Below, one piece after another: positions 1-6,830 of a DNA stretch of 35,190 bases. Every line of letters starts with the position of its first letter. Within the stretch, counting starts at the first letter, position 1. Location: contig JAJPJX010000120.1 in the NCBI GenBank assembly GCA_021324015.1, positions 1-35,190 of the forward strand, in the 5' to 3' direction. The position numbers and the translations under genes are program-made. This DNA is from Solibacteraceae bacterium. GTDB lineage: Bacteria; Acidobacteriota; Terriglobia; Bryobacterales; Bryobacteraceae. The notes under the pieces were generated by a model. The model did not search any database and was not told the origin of the DNA. It saw only the letters and a list, made by a program, of their open reading frames with translations.

Positions 1-1
1 A

Positions 2-67
2 CGTATCCGCGCCTGCGGCATCGAACTGCCGTCCGCCATGTTCCAGACCGTGGTGGAGGTGAACTGA
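2..67 (+). CDS. C-terminal end of probable CpaF/TadA pilus ATPase (partial)
   Basis: Only the last 21 codons are visible, ending in TGA at 65-67. The tail reads RIRACGIELP then SAMFQTVVEVN. A Leu/Pro...MFxxVVEV ending is what I would expect at the C-terminus of CpaF/TadA-type secretion ATPases, and that gene normally sits directly upstream of tadB. The stop lies one base before the tadB GTG, so the two are transcribed and probably translated together. The codons hold the tadB Shine-Dalgarno (GGAGGT at 55-60). The catalytic part is outside the window, so the identity rests on position and a short tail. Confidence 0.5.
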   Translation, partial: RIRACGIELPSAMFQTVVEVN

Positions 68-68
68 C

Positions 69-1040
69 GTGTCCCTCCTGCTGATCCTCAGCTTCGTGCT
101 CATCTTCTCCCTGGTGATGCTGGCGGTCAGCCTGGGGATGAAGTATCTGGAGGACCGGCGGAAGAAGAGCGTCAGCGAGATGCTGCTGACCGTCGAGGGC
201 TCCAGACCCGCCGCCGTTTCCAAGCTGCTCAAAGACCTGGAGGAACCGGGCCGCTCGCCCGTGCGCCGCGTGCTCGATGCCTGCAATTTCACGCGTTCGG
301 CGGAACAGCGTATCCAGCAGGCGGGTCTGGACTGGACGCCGCAGCAATTGGCAACCTACATAGTCGTGGCGGCGCTCGTCGGCGCCCTGCTGGGCTTCCG
401 GTTTCCCCTTCTGCTGACCAGGGGCATTACCGCCCTAGTGGGAGCGGCCGTGTGCAGCGTGCTGCCTTATCTGTTCGTGCGCCGTAAGGCCAGCAAACGC
501 CTGGCCGAGATGGAGGCTCAGTTTCCCGAGGCGCTGGATTTCCTGGCGCGTTCCATGCGCGCCGGGCACGCCTTCACCATCAGCCTGGAAATGCTCAGCG
601 AAGAACTGGCCGACCCCCTGGGGCAGGAGTTTCGGGCCCTCTTCAACGAGCAGAATCTGGGCGCGACCATCGAGACCGCGCTGCGCAACCTCACCCGCCG
701 TGTGCCGTTGCTGGACGCGAGGTTTTTCGCCTCCGCGATTCTGCTCCAGCGGCAGACGGGAGGGAACCTGAGCGAAATCCTGTTGCGGCTATCGCACCTC
801 ATTCGCGAGCGCTTCCGCCTGAAAGGCCAGGTGAAGGCCGCCAGCGCGCACGGACGCCTGACCGCCCTCATCCTCACTGTGCTGCCCATTGCCACCGCGT
901 TCGCCCTGCTGGTGGTGGCCCCCGGATATCTGCCGGGCATGGTCGCCGACCCGGACGGCCGTAAGCTGATTATGGCTGCGATCGGGGCGCAGGTGCTGGG
1001 GAATGTCTGTATTCGGAAAATCATCAATATCAAGGTGTGA
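69..1040 (+). CDS. tadB: TadB, inner-membrane platform protein of a Tad/Flp pilus system
   Basis: This 323-residue membrane protein belongs to the type II secretion F (T2SF) family. TadB pairs with TadC to form the inner-membrane platform on which the CpaF ATPase assembles Flp pili. Visible features are an N-terminal membrane helix (about 2-25), a basic linker, a central pair of hydrophobic helices (about 98-135), a T2SF domain (about 150-285, with the FPEALDFLARSMRAG segment typical of TadB) and a C-terminal hydrophobic pair (about 265-315). The GTG start is favoured by GGAGGT eight bases upstream. The end overlaps the region of the tadC start, a normal operon arrangement. The B rather than C assignment rests on gene order and on the LDFLARSMRAG helix. 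Confidence 0.88.
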   Translation: MSLLLILSFVLIFSLVMLAVSLGMKYLEDRRKKSVSEMLLTVEGSRPAAVSKLLKDLEEPGRSPVRRVLDACNFTRSAEQRIQQAGLDWTPQQLATYIVVAALVGALLGFRFPLLLTRGITALVGAAVCSVLPYLFVRRKASKRLAEMEAQFPEALDFLARSMRAGHAFTISLEMLSEELADPLGQEFRALFNEQNLGATIETALRNLTRRVPLLDARFFASAILLQRQTGGNLSEILLRLSHLIRERFRLKGQVKAASAHGRLTALILTVLPIATAFALLVVAPGYLPGMVADPDGRKLIMAAIGAQVLGNVCIRKIINIKV

Positions 1041-1042
1041 GC

Positions 1043-1984
1043 ATGTTGCCTCCCGTTGTCATTCCCCTGATCCTGTTTACGGCTTTGATGGCCGGCATCT
1101 CCTTCTACGGCTACCGGCGGTATGCCCGCTCGGCGCGCGTCCTGCGGCAACTGGAAGAGCCGTCATTTGCGGCTTCCGCCGCGGTGCCAGGCGAAGCGCC
1201 CTCCGGCGAGCCACGCGTGGTTGTCAAGGTTTTGCAGCAGGTGGGCGGCGCGCTGCCGGTATCGCCCGCGGACACCAAAACCGTCCGCCGCGACCTGGTG
1301 CGCGCGGGCTACCGCTCCGACCAGGCGGTGGCGGTGATCTACGGGATCAAGGTGATCTCCACGGTGCTGTTGCTCTTCCTGACTCTGCTGCTCCGGGAGC
1401 GCCTGACGGACAACCCGGTTCTGCGCATCGTGCTCGTGGTGGCGGGTGCGGCCGCGGGATTTGTGCTGCCGAACATCCTGCTGGAAAAACGGGTCGCCGC
1501 CAGGCAGGAACGGTTGCGCCTTTCCTTGCCCGACGCGCTGGACCTGATGGTGGTGTCGGTGGAAGCAGGCCTGGGACTGAACCAGGCCATGATGTACGTG
1601 ACGCGCGAGCTGATGCCCACGCACCGGGAGATTAGCGAGGAATTGGGTCTGGTCAACCTGGAGATGCGCGCCGGCAAGCGCCGCGCCGAGGCCCTACGCA
1701 ACCTGGCGGACCGCACCGGCGAAGAGGAGATTCGCAAGCTGGTGGCGATTCTGATCCAGAATGACCGCTTTGGCACCAGCATGGCTGAATCTCTGCGCAC
1801 GCATTCGGATTTCATGCGCACCCGCCGCCGGCAGGAGGCCGAGGAGCGGGCCGCGAAGGTGGGAGTCAAACTGGTTTTCCCGATCTTCTTCTTTATCCTT
1901 CCGTCGATGATGCTGGTCACGGCCGGCCCCGGGTTGTTGCAGATCTTCAAGAACCTGTTCCCGATGATGAGGCAGATTCATTAA
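1043..1984 (+). CDS. tadC: TadC, second Tad/Flp pilus platform protein
   Basis: A 313-residue T2SF-family membrane protein. It has an N-terminal membrane helix (about 4-24), two central hydrophobic helices (about 95-145), a cytoplasmic T2SF helical domain containing LPDALDLMVVSVEAGLG, and a C-terminal FPIFFFILPSMMLV-type helix that is characteristic of TadC. ATG at 1043 is preferred over the in-frame GTG at 1037 because AGGTG (1033-1037) is correctly spaced for the ATG. It follows tadB by two bases and is followed by two small membrane ORFs. Its role is inferred from the family: assembly of tight-adherence pili. No pilin gene is visible in the window. Confidence 0.9.
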   Translation: MLPPVVIPLILFTALMAGISFYGYRRYARSARVLRQLEEPSFAASAAVPGEAPSGEPRVVVKVLQQVGGALPVSPADTKTVRRDLVRAGYRSDQAVAVIYGIKVISTVLLLFLTLLLRERLTDNPVLRIVLVVAGAAAGFVLPNILLEKRVAARQERLRLSLPDALDLMVVSVEAGLGLNQAMMYVTRELMPTHREISEELGLVNLEMRAGKRRAEALRNLADRTGEEEIRKLVAILIQNDRFGTSMAESLRTHSDFMRTRRRQEAEERAAKVGVKLVFPIFFFILPSMMLVTAGPGLLQIFKNLFPMMRQIH

Positions 1985-2004
1985 TACGAGGTACAACGGT
2001 GGGC

Positions 2005-2103
2005 ATGGAAAGCACCGAAATGTCGATTCTGCTCTGGCTGATGGCCGGAGTCACGCTGGCTTTGTATTTCAAGCGCCGCCGCTCACATAGGGTGCTGCGT
2101 TAA
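2005..2103 (+). CDS. Small single-pass membrane protein A (32 aa), downstream of tadC
   Basis: A 32-codon ORF starting MESTEMSILLWLMAG, with one hydrophobic helix (about residues 7-22) and a basic tail (KRRRSHRVLR). By the positive-inside rule this suggests N-out, C-in. It aligns without gaps to the next ORF: 14 of 32 positions are identical, including M1, S3-T4, M6, W11-L12, A14-G15-V16, L18, R24-R26 and R32. That similarity is the main evidence that both are real. An in-frame GTG at 1999 with GAGGT six bases upstream (1988-1992) is an alternative start that adds two residues. It does not resemble Flp pilin, having no prepilin cleavage motif followed by the conserved pilin helix. Function unknown. 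Confidence 0.7.
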   Translation: MESTEMSILLWLMAGVTLALYFKRRRSHRVLR

Positions 2104-2133
2104 CGGGGAAGATTCTACAGAAAGGAGAATGCG

Positions 2134-2232
2134 ATGAACAGCACATTTATGCAGACCGCGATCTGGCTGGCAGCCGGAGTGTTCCTGCTGATGTTCCTGG
2201 CGCGCCGCCGGAAGCGCAAGGCCGAGCGCTAG
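2134..2232 (+). CDS. Small single-pass membrane protein B (32 aa), paralogue of the preceding ORF
   Basis: A second 32-codon ORF, MNSTFMQTAIWLAAG..., with a hydrophobic helix (about 8-22) and a strongly basic tail (ARRRKRKAER). It has an excellent Shine-Dalgarno (AAGGAGA at 2122-2128) five bases before the ATG. It is the same length as the preceding ORF and gaplessly alignable to it, so the pair looks like a tandem duplication kept under selection. Placed 30 bases after its paralogue and about 150 bases after tadC, it probably belongs to the tad transcript. A pilus-assembly accessory, a platform-stabilising peptide or an unrelated membrane microprotein are all possible. I do not recognise a family. 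Confidence 0.75.
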   Translation: MNSTFMQTAIWLAAGVFLLMFLARRRKRKAER

Positions 2233-2250
2233 AAAATGAGAAAAACACCA

Positions 2251-2298
2251 CTTGCTGGCGCGCGGCCGCGAGGCTTCACGGGTACGCGCGCCAGCGAG
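2251..2298 (+). terminator. Strong 14-bp hairpin between the tad region and the cyclase-repeat gene
   Basis: Bases 2251-2264 pair with 2285-2298 over 14 base pairs with one G-U, enclosing a 20-base loop; the core arms GCTGGCGCGC and GCGCGCCAGC are perfect. There is no U-run after it on the + strand, so it is not a textbook intrinsic terminator. On the minus strand it is followed by a T-rich stretch. It most likely ends or buffers the tad transcript or protects its 3' end. Confidence 0.45.
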
Positions 2299-2317
2299 CC
2301 TGGCGATAGACTCTAAG

Positions 2318-3184
2318 ATGGAATTGATTTCACCTATCTTGAGCAGTCAGAACCCGGATGGCGGTTGGCCGTACATTCGCGGCTCCTCCTGGACGGAGCC
2401 GACGGTCTATGCGCTACTGGCACAACTGGCCGTGCAGCCGGATGGCGCGAGTTTCGAACGCGGGCTGAACTGGCTCCGCCGGCAACAGCGCCCCGACGGC
2501 GGTTGGGCGCCCCAACCGGCCGTCGCCCAGAGCACTTGGGTAACGTCGCTGGTGGCGCTGCTGCCTGCCGATAAGATCGGCGCTGTTGGGCACGACGCCG
2601 CTGTTGCCTGGCTGCTGCGGCAGACCGGCGAGGAATCCGGCTGGGTCTACCGATTGCGGCAGAGGTTATTGGGCTACTCCGTAGGCGAGGAATTGAGCCA
2701 TAGCGGCTGGCCCTGGTTTCCCGGCACGGCGGCATGGGTTACACCTACTTCGCTGGCCGTGCTGGCGCTCGAAAAAGCCGTCCGGAGAAACCGGCAGCCC
2801 CTCCTGACGGAACGCATCGCGCAGGGGAAGGAATTCCTGCTCGCCCGGCAGTGCGCCGATGGCGGCTGGAATCACGGCTCCAGCCGGGCCCTGGGCTACG
2901 ACGGGAATTCCTATCCGGAGACCACCGGGGTGGCGCTGCTGGCGTTGCACGGAAGCCGTTCCCCCAAACTCGGGAAAGCCCTGGCCGCCGCCGAACGCCA
3001 CTGGCGCGACTGCCGCTCGGCCGAAGCCGCTGGCTGGCTGTTCCTTGGGCTACAGGCGCACGCGCGCCAGCCGCAGACGGTCGTCGCGCCGTCGCCTTAC
3101 CGGGGAGTTCGCGATTCGTCCTTGTGGATCCTGGTGCAGGCCGCCGCGCAGGGCCGGAACTTTTTTCTGGGAGACCCGGCATGA
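2318..3184 (+). CDS. Prenyltransferase/squalene-cyclase repeat protein
   Basis: A 288-residue soluble protein with alpha/alpha-barrel repeats of the prenyltransferase/squalene oxidase type. Three clear QW-like motifs are visible: QNPDGGW (11-17), QQRPDGGW (56-63) and a CADGGW further on, each preceded by a short amphipathic helix. The catalytic DxDD of squalene-hopene cyclases and the DCTAE motif of oxidosqualene cyclases are absent, and the length is about half that of a true cyclase, so cyclisation activity is doubtful. No signal peptide is seen. ATG 2318 is chosen because the upstream TTG extension at 2252 runs through the hairpin. The stop overlaps the start of the DUF362 gene (ATGA), so the two are translationally coupled and probably functionally linked. 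Confidence 0.72.
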   Translation: MELISPILSSQNPDGGWPYIRGSSWTEPTVYALLAQLAVQPDGASFERGLNWLRRQQRPDGGWAPQPAVAQSTWVTSLVALLPADKIGAVGHDAAVAWLLRQTGEESGWVYRLRQRLLGYSVGEELSHSGWPWFPGTAAWVTPTSLAVLALEKAVRRNRQPLLTERIAQGKEFLLARQCADGGWNHGSSRALGYDGNSYPETTGVALLALHGSRSPKLGKALAAAERHWRDCRSAEAAGWLFLGLQAHARQPQTVVAPSPYRGVRDSSLWILVQAAAQGRNFFLGDPA

Positions 3185-4146
3185 GCCGCACCCTGGACCG
3201 CCGTAGCCTCGTGACCGGGTCGGTCGCTGCGCTGGCTGCGGCCGGATGCTCGGTGCGCAGATCCGCTGCACCGCCGCCCGCGGTTTCCATCCTGCGCGCG
3301 CCGGAATATGGGCCGGGTCTATACGCCGAGGTCCGCCGCGTGCTGGAGATGCACCGTTTGAACGTGCGCGGCAAGCGCGTCGTGCTCAAACCGAACCTCG
3401 TGGAGTTCGAGCCTCAGAGCGCCATCAACACCCATCCGATGTTTGTGCACGCCACTCTGGAAGCATTCCGCGCCATGGGTGCGGCGGAGGTGCGCATCGC
3501 GGAGGGGCCCGGCCACCGCCGCAACACCCTGGACCTGGCCGATGCGGCCGGCTATTTCCAGGCCATCCCGAATTTCGAAGACATCTTCACGGACCTCAAC
3601 CTCGACGAGGTGTCGCTGACTCGCCTCCGCGGCGGGTATTCCCGGCTGGATTCCTTGTACTTGCCGAACACGGCTCTCCGCTGCGATCTCCTGGTGTCAC
3701 TTCCTAAATTGAAAACGCATCACTGGACCGGCGCTACGCTCAGCATGAAGAATCTCTTCGGACTGGTGCCGGGCGGAGTCTACGGCTGGCCCAAGAACGT
3801 GCTGCACTGGGCGGGCATCCACGAATGTATTGCCGATCTGCATGTTGCGTTTCCCCGCCAGTTCGCGCTGGTGGACGGGATCGTAGGCATGGAGGGCAAC
3901 GGTCCGATCCAGGGCACGCCCCGGCGCGCGGGCGTGCTGGTGGCCGGGCGCGACGTGGTGGCGGTGGACGCCACCTGCTGCCGCATCATGGGTATTGATC
4001 CGTTGAAGATCGGATATTTGCGCCTCGTCGCGGGCGAAGATACCCTGGCCGAGTCCCACATCCAGCAGATTGGCGAGCCGGTTGCCGGTGTAACGCACTC
4101 CTTCGAATTGCTCCCGCAGTTCCGGGCTTTTCGCCTGCGGAGCTGA
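3181..4146 (+). CDS. DUF362-family lipoprotein
   Basis: A 321-residue DUF362 protein. The N-terminus carries RR followed by a short hydrophobic stretch and a lipobox (AAGC, Cys at residue 23), so it is probably an exported lipoprotein. Family features include the early VVLKPNLVEF segment, INTHPMFVHATLEAFRAMGA, LVSLPKLKTHHWTGATLSMKNLFG and VVAVDATCCRIMGIDP. The Fe-S cluster cysteines found in some DUF362/ferredoxin fusions are absent. The biochemical role of the family is unsettled. It begins inside the stop codon of the cyclase-repeat gene. A tetraheme cytochrome gene follows after 121 bases, so a redox link is possible but only inferred. Confidence 0.8.
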   Translation: MSRTLDRRSLVTGSVAALAAAGCSVRRSAAPPPAVSILRAPEYGPGLYAEVRRVLEMHRLNVRGKRVVLKPNLVEFEPQSAINTHPMFVHATLEAFRAMGAAEVRIAEGPGHRRNTLDLADAAGYFQAIPNFEDIFTDLNLDEVSLTRLRGGYSRLDSLYLPNTALRCDLLVSLPKLKTHHWTGATLSMKNLFGLVPGGVYGWPKNVLHWAGIHECIADLHVAFPRQFALVDGIVGMEGNGPIQGTPRRAGVLVAGRDVVAVDATCCRIMGIDPLKIGYLRLVAGEDTLAESHIQQIGEPVAGVTHSFELLPQFRAFRLRS

Positions 4147-4267
4147 CACGAAAAGCTGCTGAGCGGCGACCATCGGCAGGCGGATTGCCGAATTTCTGAG
4201 TGATCCCTCTGCCGTGGAAAAATAGCAAAGAGAAGTCAGTTCCGGGGAATCTTCAACAGGAGCCAGG

Positions 4268-5386
4268 ATGCGAAAGCCAGGAAAAGTGTTGCTGGGAGGG
4301 GCCCTCTCGCTGGGACTTCAGGCGGCGGTGTTGCAGGTCGTTCCTGGAGACTCCCAGCGGGGCGAGAGGGTGTTCCAGACGGAGCGCTGTGCCCAATGCC
4401 ACAGCGTGAACCGCAAAGGCGGCAAAACGGCGCCGGACCTGGGCAGCCGCGTGGATCGCAGTTTCACGCCCGCGCTGCTGGCCAGCACCATGTGGAACCA
4501 CGCGCCCGTGATGTGGGCGGCCATGGAGGGGATGGGCATCGAACGGCCGAAGCTCAGCGCGGACGCTGCCGCGGACCTGTTCGCATTCTTCTATTCCAGC
4601 CGGTTCTTCGACAAACCGGGCGATGCCGGACGCGGGGAGCGGGTCTTCCACGACAAGCACTGCGGCTCATGCCACGGCGTGCGCGATTCGCTGGCCGAAG
4701 ACGCGCCGCCCGTGGTCAAGTGGGAATCTCTGAGCGATCCCGTCGTGCTGGTGCAGCAGATGTGGAACCACAGCGGCCGCATGCGCGAGGCTTTCGCCCG
4801 GCGCCACTTGGGCTGGGTGCAACTCAGCACCCAGGATTTGCTGGACATCCTCGCCTGGCTGCGTCAATTGCCCGAGATGCAGAGTGCCGCTTCCCGTTTC
4901 TCCTACACGTCAGGCCAGGGAGGCCAGGCGCTCTTCGAGGTCAAAGGCTGCATTCGCTGCCACACCGGCAACTTGTCGCTGGATAACCGCCTGCACGACT
5001 TGACCCTGACCGACATCGCCGTGGACATGTGGAACCACGCCCCGCGCATGATCCAGCCGCCTCCGGAGCTGAAAGCCGGCGAGATGCGCCAACTCCTCAG
5101 CTATCTGTGGATGCGCCAGTTCGTGTATGCCTCCGGCGATGCAGTCCATGGGAAGCAGGTCTTCTCCGAGAAACGCTGCGCCTCTTGCCACATGCGCGGC
5201 GCTTTCGGGGCCCCGCCTTTACCCGGCCAGGGACGATCATATTCTGAAGTGACCATCATGTCGGCGCTCTGGCACCACGGCCCGCAAATGTTCGCGCGGA
5301 TGCGGCAAGCCAAAATCCCCTGGCCTCGCTTCAACAATGCCCAGCAACTGACCGATCTGATCGCCTACCTCAACTCCGTGCAATAA
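4268..5386 (+). CDS. Four-module c-type cytochrome
   Basis: A 372-residue exported electron-transfer protein with an N-terminal signal-like segment (about 5-24) and four CxxCH haem-attachment motifs: CAQCH (41), CGSCH (132), CIRCH (228) and CASCH (304). Each motif is followed 28-35 residues later by an MWNH or LWHH box and a nearby Met (75-82, 165-172, 254-261, 334-341), and then by an L-x-D/A-x-x-A-x-L helix. The protein is therefore four tandem single-haem modules, probably arisen by internal duplication. The box Met or His may supply the distal haem ligand (inference). A Shine-Dalgarno AGGAG lies eight to nine bases before the ATG. No oxidoreductase partner is adjacent except possibly the DUF362 gene upstream. 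Confidence 0.88.
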   Translation: MRKPGKVLLGGALSLGLQAAVLQVVPGDSQRGERVFQTERCAQCHSVNRKGGKTAPDLGSRVDRSFTPALLASTMWNHAPVMWAAMEGMGIERPKLSADAAADLFAFFYSSRFFDKPGDAGRGERVFHDKHCGSCHGVRDSLAEDAPPVVKWESLSDPVVLVQQMWNHSGRMREAFARRHLGWVQLSTQDLLDILAWLRQLPEMQSAASRFSYTSGQGGQALFEVKGCIRCHTGNLSLDNRLHDLTLTDIAVDMWNHAPRMIQPPPELKAGEMRQLLSYLWMRQFVYASGDAVHGKQVFSEKRCASCHMRGAFGAPPLPGQGRSYSEVTIMSALWHHGPQMFARMRQAKIPWPRFNNAQQLTDLIAYLNSVQ

Positions 5387-5589
5387 ACGCAGCCCCTTGT
5401 TTGGGCCGCTTCCGCCCGGCGGTGCTTGGGTGTATAGTTCTGGTCAGCCGGAGAGTCCATGCGGAATCCCGGCTATGAGGATGGAGGGCTGCGTATGCGG
5501 CCTCTCACAGCCTGTCTTGCCGTCCGCCTGCGGCCAGCCCGCCGCAGGTACGTCCCGAGAAATCACTGCCAAGGGAAAGGAGCTTCGCC
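5387..5589 (+). promoter_or_regulatory. Leader region of the dCache sensor with hairpin
   Basis: This 203-base gap holds a -10-like TATAGT (5433-5438) and a 7-bp perfect hairpin (CCTGCGG 5527-5533, CCGCAGG 5542-5548, loop of 8). A strong Shine-Dalgarno AAAGGAG lies seven bases before the next ATG. If transcription starts near 5445 the leader is about 145 bases. I do not recognise it as a known riboswitch class, and no convincing small ORF is seen. Confidence 0.3.
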
Positions 5590-6741
5590 ATGCCAATGGA
5601 AGAACGGCTCGAGTTCCGGGTGTCGTTTCAAAAGCTGCTGCTCGGCTTGATGTTCACGATCGTGCCGGTCAGCCTGGCAGGGCTATATGCCATCACGCAC
5701 ACCTACCGGTCGCTCGAGGCCACCATCGGGGGTCATTTCAAAGTCATCGCCGAAAGTACGGCCGCCGCGACCCATCAGTTCATCACCGAACGCATATTGG
5801 ACGTCGGCGAGATGACGGTTGAACCCGCGATCGTGGATGCCGTGGTGGCCTCCAACCGCTCCTGGGAGGGTATGCCCGACGCCGCGGTTGCCGCCAAGAT
5901 CGAGAAGATCGATAAAGCCTGGAACACGCCGGCAGCCGACCCGATCGTGAGAGCGATGCTGTCGTCGCGCGCTTCGCGCCTGCTGCGCCGCTATCACGAC
6001 CTGGACTCCCGCATCCTGCGGATCACCGTGACGGACGCCAAGGGGGTAGCCGTGGCCGCCTCGCACAAGACCCTGGATTACTACCAGGCCGACGAGGAAT
6101 ACTGGCAGAACATCTATGCCCAGGGCCGCGGCGCCGTGAGCCTCACCGACATTCTGTACGACGAGGCGACCAAATCGAATTACATCGGCATCGGCCTCCC
6201 CATAATGGAGGAAGGCACCAACCGGTTCATCGGAACGCTGGATGCGCTGGTCGATGTGACCACGGTCTTCCCGGTCATCAACCGGCTGCAGTTGGGACCT
6301 ACCGCCCGCACCTTGCTGGTCAAGGAGGACGGCACTGTGATCAGCGCTCCGCAGGTGGACCTGGCGATGAAACTGAAATCCGGCGAATATGCCGCCGTTC
6401 AGGAAGCCTTGGGCACCGTGCATGGCCGCGAGAGGGGATACATCGTCGCGGAGTTGCCCAACGTGGGGCAGACACTGATCGGCTTTGCGGACACGGGCTT
6501 GAAGCGCGATTTTAGGAATCTCGCGTGGCTGGTCCTGGTGTGCCAGTCCACCCGCGAAGCCTTCGCTCCTGTGCGCGTAGTGGAACGTCTCATCGGGTTC
6601 ACCTCGGTGCTCGGACTCGCCATGGTAACCTTTGCGGCCGCGTACTTCTCGCTGCATCGGAAGCGGACCTTCACCGAGATCGACGAATTGCGCGCCGGGA
6701 CCCCGAGCCAGGCAGAGTCCAAGCCGGAAACCGTCCGGTGA
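5590..6741 (+). CDS. Membrane dCache sensor protein without an output domain
   Basis: A 383-residue protein with one membrane helix near the N-terminus (about 16-36), a long extracytoplasmic region (about 37-330) resembling a double-Cache ligand-binding domain, and a second membrane helix (about 335-354) followed by a cytoplasmic tail of only about 27 residues. Cache-like features include DSRILRITVTDAKGVAVAAS, the DYYQADEEYWQNIYAQGRG segment, and a membrane-distal/proximal arrangement around GIGLPIMEE and GTLDALVDV. In this family the second helix normally leads to HAMP, kinase, GGDEF or chemoreceptor domains; here nothing follows. It may signal through a partner protein, or be a truncated or decoy receptor. 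The reading frame is intact to its stop and no out-of-frame remnant of an output domain follows. Confidence 0.72.
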   Translation: MPMEERLEFRVSFQKLLLGLMFTIVPVSLAGLYAITHTYRSLEATIGGHFKVIAESTAAATHQFITERILDVGEMTVEPAIVDAVVASNRSWEGMPDAAVAAKIEKIDKAWNTPAADPIVRAMLSSRASRLLRRYHDLDSRILRITVTDAKGVAVAASHKTLDYYQADEEYWQNIYAQGRGAVSLTDILYDEATKSNYIGIGLPIMEEGTNRFIGTLDALVDVTTVFPVINRLQLGPTARTLLVKEDGTVISAPQVDLAMKLKSGEYAAVQEALGTVHGRERGYIVAELPNVGQTLIGFADTGLKRDFRNLAWLVLVCQSTREAFAPVRVVERLIGFTSVLGLAMVTFAAAYFSLHRKRTFTEIDELRAGTPSQAESKPETVR

Positions 6742-6806
6742 TTCACGCCCGGCGGCCTCCGGGGAGCGAATCATCAGGTTAAACGATAAACAGGCCTGAT
6801 ATTGGC

Positions 6807-6823
6807 TATAATTCCCGAAGGAG
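6807..6823 (+). promoter_or_regulatory. Consensus -10 element and RBS of the isomerase-like gene
   Basis: TATAAT at 6807-6812 is a perfect -10 hexamer, and GAAGGAG at 6817-6823 is a good Shine-Dalgarno seven bases before the ATG at 6831. No clear -35 is present at normal spacing. If the -10 is used, transcription would begin within or just before the Shine-Dalgarno, giving an unusually short leader. Confidence 0.35.
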
Positions 6824-6830
6824 CGTCAAG

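Noticed and set aside
5387-5589. Possible c-di-GMP riboswitch before the dCache gene
   Set aside because: A hairpin is present, but the conserved GEMM sequence blocks are not. Kept only as an unclassified leader.
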